Of a stretch of 64,000 bases of DNA, positions 27,491 to 37,548 are shown piece by piece. A program made the translations under genes and the position numbers. The number at the start of each line of letters is the position of its first letter. Position 1 is the first letter of the stretch. The notes under the pieces were generated by a model. The model ran no database searches, was not told where the DNA came from, and was given only the letters and a program-made list of their open reading frames with translations. This DNA comes from Alkalilimnicola sp. S0819 (lineage in GTDB: Bacteria > Pseudomonadota > Gammaproteobacteria > Nitrococcales > WHIW01): contig NZ_WHIW01000012.1 of NCBI RefSeq assembly GCF_009295635.1, positions 1-64,000 of the forward strand, written 5' to 3'.

Positions 27491-28086
27491 CAGTAGGCCA
27501 AGGGGAACAGACGGGTGATTTCGCCGTAGTCGCTGAGCTCCAGGCTCAGCTCCACGGCACGGGGCAGGGAGGGGGGCGTGCCCTGGGCCACCGGCGGCGG
27601 CCAGTCATTGAGCCAGCGCTCATCGCTGGTGAGGAAACGAAATTCCAGCGATTCCACCTGGTCGAGCAGGGCGGATTCGAAATGCTCCGGGTCCATGGAT
27701 TGGTCCAGTGTGGACCAGTAACCGCGATAGAGCTGCCCGTCCTCCAGGCGGTAGTCCACTCGCAGCAGGCTGCTGCGCGGCAGCTGCAGCGGGTTGGCGC
27801 GGCCGGCGCGGGTGAAGCGCAGGGTCTGCAACTCGGTGAGCAGTGCCGGCTGACGGTCGCCGTAACGATCGCGAATGGGGCGGTCTATGGCCTGGCGCAG
27901 GTCATTTTCCATGATGAGGAAGGCTTTCTGCAGGGCGCCCAGGCGCTCGGCCTGGGCCTGGCTGCGGTCGCGGGCGGCGAGCACCGTCTGCAAGCCGCCG
28001 TAGGCCATGGCGGAGACGAAGCCGAAGATGGCCAGGGCCACCAGCAGCTCGATCAGGGTGAAGCCTTTCGCCCGCCGCAGGATCAT
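27490..28086 (-). CDS. gspJ: Type II secretion minor pseudopilin GspJ
   Basis: This pseudopilin of 198 aa has the prepilin-peptidase site KG/FTLIELLVALAIFGFVSA with mature Glu5. The body matches GspJ (MAYGGLQTVLAARDRSQ, ENDLRQAIDRPIRDRYG). It overlaps gspI by 4 nt upstream and gspK by 1 nt downstream, so the minor pseudopilins are translationally linked. Confidence 0.92.
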   Translation of the reverse strand: MILRRAKGFTLIELLVALAIFGFVSAMAYGGLQTVLAARDRSQAQAERLGALQKAFLIMENDLRQAIDRPIRDRYGDRQPALLTELQTLRFTRAGRANPLQLPRSSLLRVDYRLEDGQLYRGYWSTLDQSMDPEHFESALLDQVESLEFRFLTSDERWLNDWPPPVAQGTPPSLPRAVELSLELSDYGEITRLFPLAY

Positions 28087-28580
28087 GTGGTGGGTTCCCC
28101 GTTCGGCTCGGGTTGGCCTTGCGGTGGAGGCTCGCCCTGTTCCGGCGGCTGCCCGCCTTCCTGCTGCGCCGGCGCGGCGGCGGCGTCCCGCAACTGTGGG
28201 TTTTCCAGAAAGCCGGTGAGGCTGGCGAGCTGATTGTCGTCATTCTCCGGCGAGTAGACGGTCACCCGTACCCGGCGGACATTGTCGTTGGGGGTTTCCT
28301 CGATCTCGATGCGCCATGGCCATTCCCGATCCGCCATTTCGGTGCGGCCGGATTCACGCCCGGTGTCGAAGCGCTCTTCCAGGCGCAGTTCGGCAAGCCG
28401 GTCGGTGGCTACCCAGTGGGCGAAGCTGCGCTCGCGCAGATAGCTGCCGTTGGCGGTGTGGGCGGTGACCGACTTGATCACCGCACCCAGGGCGATGGCG
28501 AGTATCGCCACGGCGATCAGCACCTCGAGCAGGGTGAAGCCCCGCTCATTCGCCCCGGCTTTGCAGGTCCAGCACGCCAT
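28083..28580 (-). CDS. gspI: Type II secretion minor pseudopilin GspI
   Basis: This pseudopilin of 165 aa has the cleavage site RG/FTLLEVLIAVAILAIALG. After the normal GspI body (WVATDRLAELRLEE) it carries an unusual C-terminal tail of about 30 residues rich in Pro, Gln and Gly, which most GspI proteins lack. The chosen start lies 35 nt inside gspH. No better start exists before the cleavage site. Confidence 0.9.
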   Translation of the reverse strand: MACWTCKAGANERGFTLLEVLIAVAILAIALGAVIKSVTAHTANGSYLRERSFAHWVATDRLAELRLEERFDTGRESGRTEMADREWPWRIEIEETPNDNVRRVRVTVYSPENDDNQLASLTGFLENPQLRDAAAAPAQQEGGQPPEQGEPPPQGQPEPNGEPTT

Positions 28581-29094
28581 TGATGTCTCCGCTGATGCGG
28601 TAATGATCCTCCACCTCCTCGGCGCGGATCAGCAGCTCGAAGGGGGTGAGTTCGCCGGTTTCCATGAAGAGGATCTCCGGCAGCAGACGGTCCTCGTCTT
28701 CCTCGCCTTGTGCCAGCAGCCCGGCCGGTTCCGCCGACTGGCCCTCCAGCAACAGTTCCAGGCGCAGAAACTCCGGCAGTGCCCGGGGGCGCAGCTGCGG
28801 GTCCTCCTCCAGTACCCGCCAGCGCTGCTCCTCGTACTGCAGGAAGCGGTAGCCCTCCTCGTCGAAACGCAGGCCCAGGGGGCGGGCGGTGAGGATGGCC
28901 TCTTCCGAGGCCAGCTGCATGAGCACCGCCAGGCGGCGGCTTTCCTCCTGCAGGCTGTCGGCGCGCCCGCCGCCGAACCCGATCACCGCCATGGAGGTGA
29001 TGATGCCGATCAGCACCAGCACCACCATGACCTCCATGAGCGTGAAGCCGCGTGGTGGCGGCTTCAGCGTGTCAGGGTGGCGAGCGCTGGGCAC
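28546..29094 (-). CDS. gspH: Type II secretion minor pseudopilin GspH
   Basis: This pseudopilin of 182 aa has the cleavage site RG/FTLMEVMVVLVLIGIITS, then a GspH/FimT-type body (RRLAVLMQLASEEAILTARPLGLRF). It follows gspG directly: the gspG stop lies at the position next to the gspH start. It is rich in acidic residues near the middle (EEDEDRLLPE). Confidence 0.9.
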   Translation of the reverse strand: MPSARHPDTLKPPPRGFTLMEVMVVLVLIGIITSMAVIGFGGGRADSLQEESRRLAVLMQLASEEAILTARPLGLRFDEEGYRFLQYEEQRWRVLEEDPQLRPRALPEFLRLELLLEGQSAEPAGLLAQGEEDEDRLLPEILFMETGELTPFELLIRAEEVEDHYRISGDINGVLDLQSRGE

Positions 29095-29541
29095 TTACTC
29101 CCGGTCCAGATTGCTGATGTCCGCGTTCTGGCCGGAGCCGCCCGGGCGGGCGTCGGCGCCCAGCGAGATGATCTGCACCCGGCCGCCGGAATCCTGGGGG
29201 CTGAGGTATTCGTACTCGCTGCCCCAGGGGTCCTTGGGCAGGGACTTCACGTAACCGCCGGCCTTGTAGTTGCGCGGCTCGGGCCCGCTGGTGGGCCGTT
29301 CCACCAGGGCGCGCAGGCCCTGCTCGGTGGTGGGGAAGTTGAAGTTGTCGAGCTTGTACATCTCCAGCGCGCTCTCCAGGGTGCGGATATCGTGCTTTGC
29401 CTGGGTTATGCGGGCTTTCTCCGGGTTATCCATGATATTGGGCACGGCGAAAGCGGCCAGGATGCCCAGGATCACGATGACCACCATGATCTCGATCAGG
29501 GTAAAGCCGCGCTGGCGGCGTTGCTGCGTGCGCATGTGCAT
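29095..29541 (-). CDS. gspG: Type II secretion major pseudopilin GspG
   Basis: GspG is the main subunit of the pseudopilus. The 148-aa protein has the cleavage site RG/FTLIEIMVVIVILGILAA and the family-specific ARITQAKHDIRTLESALEMY, TTEQGLRALVE and KDPWGSEYEYLSP, including the calcium-site region. ATG 29541 (MHMRTQQ) gives a normal short leader; the open frame upstream to 29619 has no family resemblance. GAGG sits 10 nt upstream. Confidence 0.95.
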   Translation of the reverse strand: MHMRTQQRRQRGFTLIEIMVVIVILGILAAFAVPNIMDNPEKARITQAKHDIRTLESALEMYKLDNFNFPTTEQGLRALVERPTSGPEPRNYKAGGYVKSLPKDPWGSEYEYLSPQDSGGRVQIISLGADARPGGSGQNADISNLDRE

Positions 29542-29661
29542 GGGCGGAAAACCTCGGTCTGTGCGTTTGGGTTGCTTATTAGACGCCAAGCGTTTTGGTC
29601 TAAATGTTAATTGGTTCAATTATTTATTGTTCGTCGCCGGGAGGGGACAGGGGTGCCCCGT

Positions 29662-30879
29662 TCAGCCCACCAGCTGGTTGAGCTGGAAGATGGGCAGCAG
29701 CACGGCGAGCACGATCACCATGACGATACCACCCATGCCGAGGATCAGCACCGGTTCGAACACCGCGAGCAGGGAGGCGACCATGCCCTCGATCTCCCGT
29801 TCCTGGTTCACCGCGGCGCGCTCCAGCATCTGCTCCAGCCGGCCGCTGCCCTCGCCGCTGGCGATCAGGTGCAGGGTCATGGGGGGGAGCTGGCCGGTGC
29901 GCTCCAGGGACTTGGCGATGCCGGTGCCCTCGCGCACCCGCACGGCGGCGTCCTCCACCGCCTCGCGCATGGGGATGTTGGAGATGACCTGGGCGGCGAT
30001 GCGCAGGGCTTCCAGCACGGGTACGCCGCTGCCGGTGAGGATGCTGAAGGTGCGGGCGAAGCGGCCGGTGTTGAGCCCCCGGGCCAGCTTGCCCACCAGG
30101 GGTACGCGCAGGAGCAGCCCGTGCACCCGGCGGCGGAAGGGATAGCGGCGCATGGCCAGCGCGAAGGCGAGCACGATGGCGACGATGATCAGCAGCAGCC
30201 AGAGCCAGTAATCGCGCAGGAAGTCGCTCACCGCGATCAGGCCTACGGTGAGGGGCGGCAGTTCCTGGCCGATGTTGTCGAACACCCCGGTGACCTTGGG
30301 CACCACCCAGGTGAGCAGGGCGATGACCACGCCGGTGGCCACCAGCAGCAGGCTCATGGGATAGAAGAGCGCCACCTGGATCTTCTGGCGCAGAACCTGG
30401 CGGCTTTCGGTGTAATCGGCCAGACGTTCCAGCACCACGTCCAGATGCCCGGTGTGCTCGCCGGCGGCAACCGTGGCACGGTAGAGCTCCGAGAAGCTGC
30501 GGGGGAAATCGGCCATGCCGTCGGCCAGGGTGTGGCCTTCCATGACCCGGGAGCGCACCGCGGTCATCATGCTGCGCAGGCGCGGTTTCTCGGTCTGCTG
30601 GGCGACGGCGCGCAGGGCTTCTTCCAGGGGTTGGCCGGAGCCCACCAGGGTGGCGAGCTGGCGGGTGAGCAGGGCCACGTCCTTGGCGCTCGCGCCCCGC
30701 TGCAGGCCGCGACGGCGGGTGGCGCCACGGCTGCTTTGCTCGGCGATGCCTTCCACATCCAGGGGGATCCAGCCCTGCTCACGCAGTTGCGCGCGCACCT
30801 GGCGGGCGGTGTCGCCTTCCAGTACGCCCTTGCGCTCCTTGCCGCGCTCGTCCAGTGCCTTGTATTCGAATGCGCCCAT
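29662..30879 (-). CDS. gspF: Type II secretion platform protein GspF
   Basis: GspF is the polytopic inner-membrane core of the secretion platform. The 405-aa protein has the N-terminal FEYKALDERGKERKGVLEGD and two T2SSF repeats, each followed by transmembrane segments (VALFYPMSLLLVATGVVIAL, and a C-terminal hydrophobic helix). A long REP-like hairpin separates it from gspE. Confidence 0.95.
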   Translation of the reverse strand: MGAFEYKALDERGKERKGVLEGDTARQVRAQLREQGWIPLDVEGIAEQSSRGATRRRGLQRGASAKDVALLTRQLATLVGSGQPLEEALRAVAQQTEKPRLRSMMTAVRSRVMEGHTLADGMADFPRSFSELYRATVAAGEHTGHLDVVLERLADYTESRQVLRQKIQVALFYPMSLLLVATGVVIALLTWVVPKVTGVFDNIGQELPPLTVGLIAVSDFLRDYWLWLLLIIVAIVLAFALAMRRYPFRRRVHGLLLRVPLVGKLARGLNTGRFARTFSILTGSGVPVLEALRIAAQVISNIPMREAVEDAAVRVREGTGIAKSLERTGQLPPMTLHLIASGEGSGRLEQMLERAAVNQEREIEGMVASLLAVFEPVLILGMGGIVMVIVLAVLLPIFQLNQLVG

Positions 30880-30904
30880 GGAATTATCCGGGTGGGGTGG
30901 ACGC

Positions 30905-30977
30905 GGGATCGCGGCCAGGAGCCGCTCCTACAGTGGGTGGTGCCACCCTGTAGGAGCGGCTCTTGGCCGCGATTCCC
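30905..30977. repeat. REP-like inverted pair between gspE and gspF
   Basis: The two arms, GGATCGCGGCCAGGAGCCGC..(30905-30933) and CTGTAGGAGCGGCTCTTGGC..(30948-30977), form a long inverted repeat with a 14-nt loop. It fills the gap exactly up to the gspE stop codon. The same sequence occurs after rho (37471-37540). It might stabilise or terminate the gsp transcript between E and F. Confidence 0.85.
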
Positions 30978-32510
30978 TTAATCCTCCGTGCTGACCCTTA
31001 ATACCTCTTCCAACGTGGTTTCCCCCGCCAACACCCGCTGCGCGCCATGCTGGCGCAGACTCGGGGTGCGCTGGCGGGCGCGCTGCTCCAGCGCCAACTC
31101 GCCGGCGCCGTCATGGATCAGGGTGCGCATGGCCTCGTCGATCACCACCAGCTCGAACAGCCCCGCCCGGCCCTTGTAGCCGATGTGGTTGCAGTGCTCG
31201 CAGCCCACCGGGCGGTACATGGTCACCGGCTCGCCGGGGCTGATGCCCAGCGCCTGGCAATCGGCCTCGGTGGCCTCGTAGGGCTGCTTGCAGCGCGGGC
31301 ACAGGGTGCGCACCAGACGCTGGGCCAGTACGCCGACCACGCTGGAGGCCAGCAGGAAGGGCTCCACGCCCATGTCCCGCAGCCGGGTGACCGCGCCCAC
31401 GGCGGTGTTGGTGTGCAGGGTGGAGAGCACCAGATGGCCGGTGAGCGAGGCCTGCACCGCGATCTCGGCGGTCTCCAGATCGCGGATCTCGCCGATCATC
31501 ACCACGTCCGGATCCTGGCGCAGGATGGCGCGCAGGCCGCGGGCGAAGCTCATGTCCACCTTGGTGTTCACCTGGGTCTGGCCGATGCCTTCCAGGTAGT
31601 ACTCGATGGGGTCTTCCACCGTGAGGATGCTGCGGCTGGCATCGTTGAGCTCGGTGAGCCCGGCGTACAGGGTGGTGGTCTTGCCCGAGCCGGTGGGGCC
31701 GGTGACCAGGAAGATGCCGTGGGGGCGGTGGATCAGTTCGTCGATCTCGCGCTTGAAATGCTCATCCAGCCCCAGGTGCGCCAGGTCCAGCCGCCCGGCC
31801 TGCTTGTCGAGCAGGCGCATGACCACCCGCTCGCCGTGGCCCGAGGGCAGGGTGGAGACGCGCACGTCCACCGCCCGGCCGGCGATCTTCAGCGAGATGC
31901 GCCCGTCCTGGGGCAGGCGCTTCTCGGCGATGTCCAGCTTCGCCATGACCTTGATACGGGAGGTGAGTAGCGGCGCCATCACCCGCGGCGGCTGGAGGAT
32001 TTCCTTCAACACGCCGTCGATGCGAAAACGCACCACCAGGCGGGCCTCGAAGGGTTCGATGTGGATATCGGACGCGCCTTCCTTGATCGCCTCGGTGAGC
32101 AGGGCGTTGATCAGGCGGATGATGGGCGCGTCGTCCTCGCTCTCCAGCAGGTCCTCCGGTTCCGGGAGGCTGTCGGCGATGCGCGAGAGATCCATGTCGG
32201 CGCCGATGTCTTCCATCGCGGCCATGGACTCGCCGGTGCTGGTCTCGTAGCTCTGCTGCAGCAGGCGGTTGAAGGCGTCCTCGCGCACTTCTTCCACCTG
32301 CAGGGGGCGCTGCAGGCTGCGGCGCAGTTCGCTCAGGCTGTGGGCCCGGGTGCCGGGGCGGCAGATCACATGGGCCCGGTGCTCGTCGAGTTCGGTGACC
32401 AGCAGCCCGTGGCGCTTGGCGAAGCCGAAGGAGGGGCGTCGGCCCAGGCCGCCACCGGCCTCCTGGTCACGGGCATCGGCTTGTTGCAGAACTTCGCTGG
32501 TATCTTCCAC
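30978..32510 (-). CDS. gspE: Type II secretion ATPase GspE
   Basis: GspE is the cytoplasmic hexameric ATPase that drives pseudopilus assembly. The 510-aa protein has an N1E domain, the Walker [16 protein letters not shown], an Asp box, a Walker B-like region ([16 protein letters not shown]) and the tetracysteine zinc motif (CPRCKQPY.. and [18 protein letters not shown]). It lies 10 nt after gspD. Confidence 0.96.
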   Translation of the reverse strand: MEDTSEVLQQADARDQEAGGGLGRRPSFGFAKRHGLLVTELDEHRAHVICRPGTRAHSLSELRRSLQRPLQVEEVREDAFNRLLQQSYETSTGESMAAMEDIGADMDLSRIADSLPEPEDLLESEDDAPIIRLINALLTEAIKEGASDIHIEPFEARLVVRFRIDGVLKEILQPPRVMAPLLTSRIKVMAKLDIAEKRLPQDGRISLKIAGRAVDVRVSTLPSGHGERVVMRLLDKQAGRLDLAHLGLDEHFKREIDELIHRPHGIFLVTGPTGSGKTTTLYAGLTELNDASRSILTVEDPIEYYLEGIGQTQVNTKVDMSFARGLRAILRQDPDVVMIGEIRDLETAEIAVQASLTGHLVLSTLHTNTAVGAVTRLRDMGVEPFLLASSVVGVLAQRLVRTLCPRCKQPYEATEADCQALGISPGEPVTMYRPVGCEHCNHIGYKGRAGLFELVVIDEAMRTLIHDGAGELALEQRARQRTPSLRQHGAQRVLAGETTLEEVLRVSTED

Positions 32511-32520
32511 GGGCGTGACC

Positions 32521-34533
32521 CTATTCGCTTTGGCCGAAGGGGATCGGCAGCCGGGTGGTCTCGTAATCGGGCAGCAGCGGCGGATCCTGATCGGGCATCA
32601 GGCGGATGCCGCGCTCGCGCTGGCGCAATTGTTCCTCACGCATCTGGTTGTACTTGCGGCCGGTGTAGTAGTCCATGGCCCGCTCGCCGCGCATGATCTG
32701 CGGGCGCAGGAAGACGGTGAGGTTGCGCTTGCCCTTACTGGCATCGCGGTAGCGGAAAAGTTCCCCCAGCACCGGCACGCCGCCGAGCACCGGCACGCGC
32801 TGCTCGCGCTCGTCCACCTGTTCGTCGATCAGCCCGCCCAGCACCACCAGGCTGCCGTCGTCCACCAGTACGCTGGTCTTGATGGTGCGCTTGTTGGTGC
32901 GGAAGCCGGCCTCGGTTTCCTGGCCCACGGTGGAGGATTCCTGCTCGATCTCGAGCATCAGGGAATCGCCCTCGTTGATCTGCGGCTTGACCTTGAGGAT
33001 CAGGCCCACGTCCTCGCGCTCTATGGTCTGGAAGGGGTTGCCCACGCCGGATTCGCTCTCGAAGCGGCCGGTGAGGATGGGGATGTTCTCGGCCACCCGG
33101 ATCTCGGCCTCCTGGTTGTCCAGGGTGAGGATGGAGGGGGTGGAGAGGATGTTGGTGTCATTGCTGGTGGACAGCGCCCGGATCAGTGCGGCCCAGCGCA
33201 CCGAGCCGCTGATATCGCCCACCAGCGCGGTCATGCCGGAGCCTATGCTGACGTTGCTCAGATCGCCGCCGGCGAGCACCGCGCTCAGGATGGAGCCGAA
33301 GCTGGAGCCGCCGGCGTCGCTGGAGCTGAAGTTGGTGCCCACACCGCCGTAATCGCCGGAATCGTCGGTAGCACCCCACTGCACGCCGAATTCCCGCCCC
33401 TGGTTGAAGGCGATCTCGGCGATGGCCGCCTCGATGAGCACCTGGGCGCGGCGCACGTCCAGCTGTTTCACCACCGTCTCCAGCGATTGCAGGATGCTGG
33501 GCGGGCCGCTGACGACCAGAGAGTTGGTGGCCTCGTGCGCCTGGATGTTGACTCGCTCGCCGGCCTGGGCGCGGCCTTGCTGGTTGCCGCCTTCCGCCTG
33601 CTGGCGGGTCTGCTCGATGTTCTCGCTCACACCGGTGAGCACGGGCACCAGGTCTTCGGCCTTGGCGTACTTCAGATACAGCACCCGGGTACCGCCCTCC
33701 TGGTCGAGCGGCTGGTCCAGTTGCGCGATCAGCGCGCGCATGCGGGCGCGGCTCGCCCGGTCGCCGCTGATCAGGATGCTGTTGCTGCGCTCGTCGGCGG
33801 CAAGCTTCAGCTGGGCGCTGGGCGGGCCCTCGGCGCCGGGCGCACCGCTTTGCTCCAGCCCTTCGATGATGCCCACCATCTCCAGGGCGGAGGCGTGCTT
33901 CAGGGGGACCACTTCGATTTCGTCATCGCTCGCCCGGTCGATGCGGCTGATGAGCTCGCGCATGCGCTCCACGTTGGCGGCGCGGTCGGAGATGATCAGC
34001 ACATTGGTGGGCGGGTAGGCCGCCAGGTGGCCCTGCTGCGGTACCAGCGGGCGCAGGATGGGGATCAACTGGGCGACGGGGATGTTCTCCACGCTGATGA
34101 TGCGGGTGACCACCTGATCGCCGGCCCCCGGGGCCTCGCCGGGCTCGGGCCCCAGCTGCTTGGCGTTCACGTCGGGCACGATCTTGGTGACCTCGCCGCT
34201 GCGGATGGCCGAGAAGCCATGCACCTGCAGGATGGACTGGAACACTTCGTAGAGTTCGTCGGCGTTCATGGGCCGCTTGGAGACCACGGTGATCCGCGCC
34301 TTCACCCGCGGGTCGACGATGAAGTTCTCGCCGGTGATCTCGGAGACGGTGCTGATCAGCGCCGAGAGATCCGCATCCTTGAGGTTGAGGGTGATCTCTT
34401 CCCGGGGCGCGGCCTGCTGATCGTTCTGGGCGTGCAGGGTGCCGATGCCGCCCAGCAGCAGCGCCCCGGTGAGCAGGGCGGCGAGGGTGGCGCTCGCGCG
34501 GCGCGGCCGCATTGGCTTGTGCTGTTCAATCAT
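32521..34533 (-). CDS. gspD: Type II secretion secretin GspD
   Basis: GspD forms the outer-membrane channel. The 670-aa protein has a signal peptide ([21 protein letters not shown]), N0-N3 domains ([28 protein letters not shown] at the N0 start) and the C-terminal secretin domain with [23 protein letters not shown] in part, then [13 protein letters not shown] Gly/Ser-rich stretch (about residues 390-430) precedes the gate region, as in other secretins. The final residues after [12 protein letters not shown] may carry the S-domain. Confidence 0.95.
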   Translation of the reverse strand: MIEQHKPMRPRRASATLAALLTGALLLGGIGTLHAQNDQQAAPREEITLNLKDADLSALISTVSEITGENFIVDPRVKARITVVSKRPMNADELYEVFQSILQVHGFSAIRSGEVTKIVPDVNAKQLGPEPGEAPGAGDQVVTRIISVENIPVAQLIPILRPLVPQQGHLAAYPPTNVLIISDRAANVERMRELISRIDRASDDEIEVVPLKHASALEMVGIIEGLEQSGAPGAEGPPSAQLKLAADERSNSILISGDRASRARMRALIAQLDQPLDQEGGTRVLYLKYAKAEDLVPVLTGVSENIEQTRQQAEGGNQQGRAQAGERVNIQAHEATNSLVVSGPPSILQSLETVVKQLDVRRAQVLIEAAIAEIAFNQGREFGVQWGATDDSGDYGGVGTNFSSSDAGGSSFGSILSAVLAGGDLSNVSIGSGMTALVGDISGSVRWAALIRALSTSNDTNILSTPSILTLDNQEAEIRVAENIPILTGRFESESGVGNPFQTIEREDVGLILKVKPQINEGDSLMLEIEQESSTVGQETEAGFRTNKRTIKTSVLVDDGSLVVLGGLIDEQVDEREQRVPVLGGVPVLGELFRYRDASKGKRNLTVFLRPQIMRGERAMDYYTGRKYNQMREEQLRQRERGIRLMPDQDPPLLPDYETTRLPIPFGQSE

Positions 34534-34552
34534 GGCTCGGCCTTGTTGTTCC

Positions 34553-35428
34553 TTACCGAAACTGGACTTGCACGGTCTGGGACCGGCCGTCGCGTTGTAT
34601 GGTCAGTTGCAGTGAGTCGGCTTGGGCGATGGTGTCTATCATCTCGAAGCCGCGATCCATGGAATCCAGTTCCACGCCATCCACGTGGGTGACGACATCC
34701 CCCGCCTGCAGCCCGGAGGCTTCCAGCACCGAGGCGTCCGGGCCGGGGTTGATGCGAAAGCCCTGGAACCGGCCGTTTTCCACCACCGGCTCGGGGCGCA
34801 GGTAGCGGGTGATGTTCTGGGGGTTGTCGAGAATCTCGCGGCGGTAGTTGTCCAGCACGCCGGCCTGGGGCTGGGAGGCGCCGGCGTCCGGGGTGGCGGG
34901 GCGCTCGCGGGTGGCGGCGCTGCCCTCGGGCAGGGTCTCGCGCGGCAGGCGCAGGGTCTCGAAGCGACCCTCGCGGCGCAGGATCACCCGGTCCGGCTGA
35001 ATCTGTTCGATCGCGGCATTGCCCGGCACGTCGTCGTCCACCCCGTAGAATTGTTCCTCGCCACCGGCGCCGATGATGGCGAGTGCCTTATCAGGATTGG
35101 GGTTGTAGAGGATGCCGCGCAAGGTCAGGTCCAGGCGCGTGTCCGGGGCGTCGATGGTGCGCGCGGCGGGCGCTTCCGTGTCGCGCTCGGCGCGGCCGAA
35201 CAGATGCAGCGCCGGCAGGCGAGAGAAATCCGGCCCCTGGCGGGCGGCGTCGGTGCTTGGCGGCGCGGGGGGTGGCGGTACCTGCCGGGGTTCCGGCAGC
35301 AGGGTCCAGCTCAGCCGGGCCAGGCTCCAGGCGAGCAGGGCCACCAGCACCACGGCGCTCCAACGCGCCGTGCGGTCCAGGGCAGCGGCGCTGGGTCTGG
35401 CATCGAGTCTCAACAATGGCTTTCTCAC
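34553..35428 (-). CDS. gspC: Type II secretion protein GspC
   Basis: GspC links the inner-membrane platform to the secretin. The 291-aa protein has one transmembrane helix near residues 24-45 (WSAVVLVALLAWSLARLSW), a Pro-rich linker, the HR domain (FGRAERDTEAPAARTI to LRGILYNPNPDKALAII) and a C-terminal PDZ domain (GLQAGDVVTHVDGVELDSM). GTG 35428 has a G-rich site about 6 nt upstream. It is the first gene of a gspC-N set; the prepilin peptidase GspO is not in this cluster. Confidence 0.93.
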   Translation of the reverse strand: MRKPLLRLDARPSAAALDRTARWSAVVLVALLAWSLARLSWTLLPEPRQVPPPPAPPSTDAARQGPDFSRLPALHLFGRAERDTEAPAARTIDAPDTRLDLTLRGILYNPNPDKALAIIGAGGEEQFYGVDDDVPGNAAIEQIQPDRVILRREGRFETLRLPRETLPEGSAATRERPATPDAGASQPQAGVLDNYRREILDNPQNITRYLRPEPVVENGRFQGFRINPGPDASVLEASGLQAGDVVTHVDGVELDSMDRGFEMIDTIAQADSLQLTIQRDGRSQTVQVQFR

Positions 35429-35729
35429 GCAGTGCCCCCGGCGCGGGCGTTGTCTTGTCGCCTGGGGCGTTTTGTTTTATTGTGCGACCCAAGCTTAATG
35501 AAGGCGCGGGAGCGCAGCAACAAGCAGGCGCTCCAGAGCCCTTTTCAATTCCGTTGACACTTCACTATGTGGTCGCTAAGGTTGGCGATAAACCCGTGGC
35601 GTGATCGTTGCGCCATGCGTCCCGCCTGGGCCGGAAGCCTGCTTTGATTCGGCCCTCCGGCGCCCCCATAGCGAATCCCGAATACCACCGATCCGCATTA
35701 CCCTGAGCGATACCTGGAGGCAGCCAACC
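35429..35729. other. Divergent gspC/trxA intergenic region
   Basis: About 300 bp separate the gsp operon from trxA. The trxA promoter lies at 35554-35582. On the minus strand an AT-rich patch around 35470-35490 (AATAAAACAAAAC) is the likely site of the gsp promoter, but I cannot assign -35 and -10 boxes with confidence. No open frame with family resemblance is seen. Confidence 0.5.
35554..35582 (+). promoter_or_regulatory. Putative sigma-70 promoter of trxA
   Basis: A perfect -35 box TTGACA (35554-35559) is followed after 17 nt by a weak -10-like TAAGGT (35577-35582). It lies about 150 nt before the trxA start. Confidence 0.5.
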
Positions 35730-36056
35730 GTGAGCGGCAAGATCGTCCACGTCACCGACGCCACGTTCGAAGACGAAGTCATCAACAGCAGCGAGCCCGT
35801 TCTGGTCGATTACTGGGCCGAGTGGTGCGGACCGTGCAAGATGATCGCGCCCATCCTCGACGAGGTGGCCGAGCAGTACGGTGACAAGCTGAAGGTGGTG
35901 AAACTGAACATCGACGAGAACCCGGAGACGCCGCCCAAGTTCGGCATCCGCGGGATCCCGACCCTGATGCTGTTCAAGGCCGGCGCGGTGGAGGCGACCA
36001 AGGTGGGCGCCCTGTCCAAGTCTCAGCTCTCAGCCTTCGTGGACAGCAACCTGTGA
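35730..36056 (+). CDS. trxA: Thioredoxin 1
   Basis: TrxA is the general cytoplasmic disulfide reductant. The 108-aa protein has the active site WCGPCKM in [20 protein letters not shown] and the cis-proline [11 protein letters not shown]. The start is GTG 35730, with CTGGAGG about 9 nt upstream; the longer frame from 35601 has no family resemblance. trxA is followed by a strong terminator and then rho, the common trxA-rho order. Confidence 0.97.
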   Translation: MSGKIVHVTDATFEDEVINSSEPVLVDYWAEWCGPCKMIAPILDEVAEQYGDKLKVVKLNIDENPETPPKFGIRGIPTLMLFKAGAVEATKVGALSKSQLSAFVDSNL

Positions 36057-36064
36057 ATTCCCCT

Positions 36065-36096
36065 GACGGCCGCGCCTCGCGCGGCCGTCGGTTTTT
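36065..36096 (+). terminator. Rho-independent terminator of trxA
   Basis: An 11-bp perfect stem GACGGCCGCGC / GCGCGGCCGTC with a 3-nt loop is followed by GGTTTTT. It starts about 10 nt after the trxA stop. Confidence 0.92.
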
Positions 36097-36150
36097 GACC
36101 GTTTCCTTCCCGACCCCAATCACTCCATCCCCTGAAAAACATCCCGAACC
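36097..36150 (+). promoter_or_regulatory. C-rich rho leader, candidate rut site
   Basis: The 54 nt between the trxA terminator and the rho ATG contain 25 C and only 5 G, the composition of a Rho utilisation site. Rho is known to regulate its own gene by early termination in enterobacteria. No Shine-Dalgarno is visible before the ATG. Regulation here is an inference from composition. Confidence 0.45.
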
Positions 36151-37407
<1,257 letters not shown>

Positions 37408-37430
37408 GGCGGCTTCTGGCGGGATAAGAG

Positions 37431-37454
37431 AAAAGGGGCCGATGGCCCCTTTTT
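37431..37454 (+). terminator. Rho-independent terminator of rho
   Basis: The stem AAAAGGGGCC / GGCCCCTTTT with a GAT loop is followed by a short T-run. It lies 23 nt after the stop codon of rho. Confidence 0.9.
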
Positions 37455-37470
37455 CGTGTCCGGTTTCCCC

Positions 37471-37540
37471 CTGTAGGAGCGGCTCATGGCCGCGATTCCC
37501 GCCCGCTAAAGGCAATCGCGGCCAAGAGCCGCTCCTACAG
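37471..37540. repeat. REP-like inverted pair
   Basis: The arms CTGTAGGAGCGGCTCATGGC.. (37471-37497) and AATCGCGGCCAAGAGCCGCT.. (37514-37540) are inverted with a 16-nt loop. The same family lies between gspE and gspF. It occupies the convergent gap between rho and the lipoprotein gene. Confidence 0.85.
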
Positions 37541-37548
37541 GTCCTGGA

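Noticed and set aside
25247-27496. 749-codon open frame antisense to gspK and gspL
   Set aside because: Shadow frame; the minus strand encodes recognisable GspK and GspL.
32269-34692. 807-codon open frame antisense to gspD and gspE
   Set aside because: Shadow of the secretin and ATPase genes; composition is His/Gly/Ala-rich without motifs.
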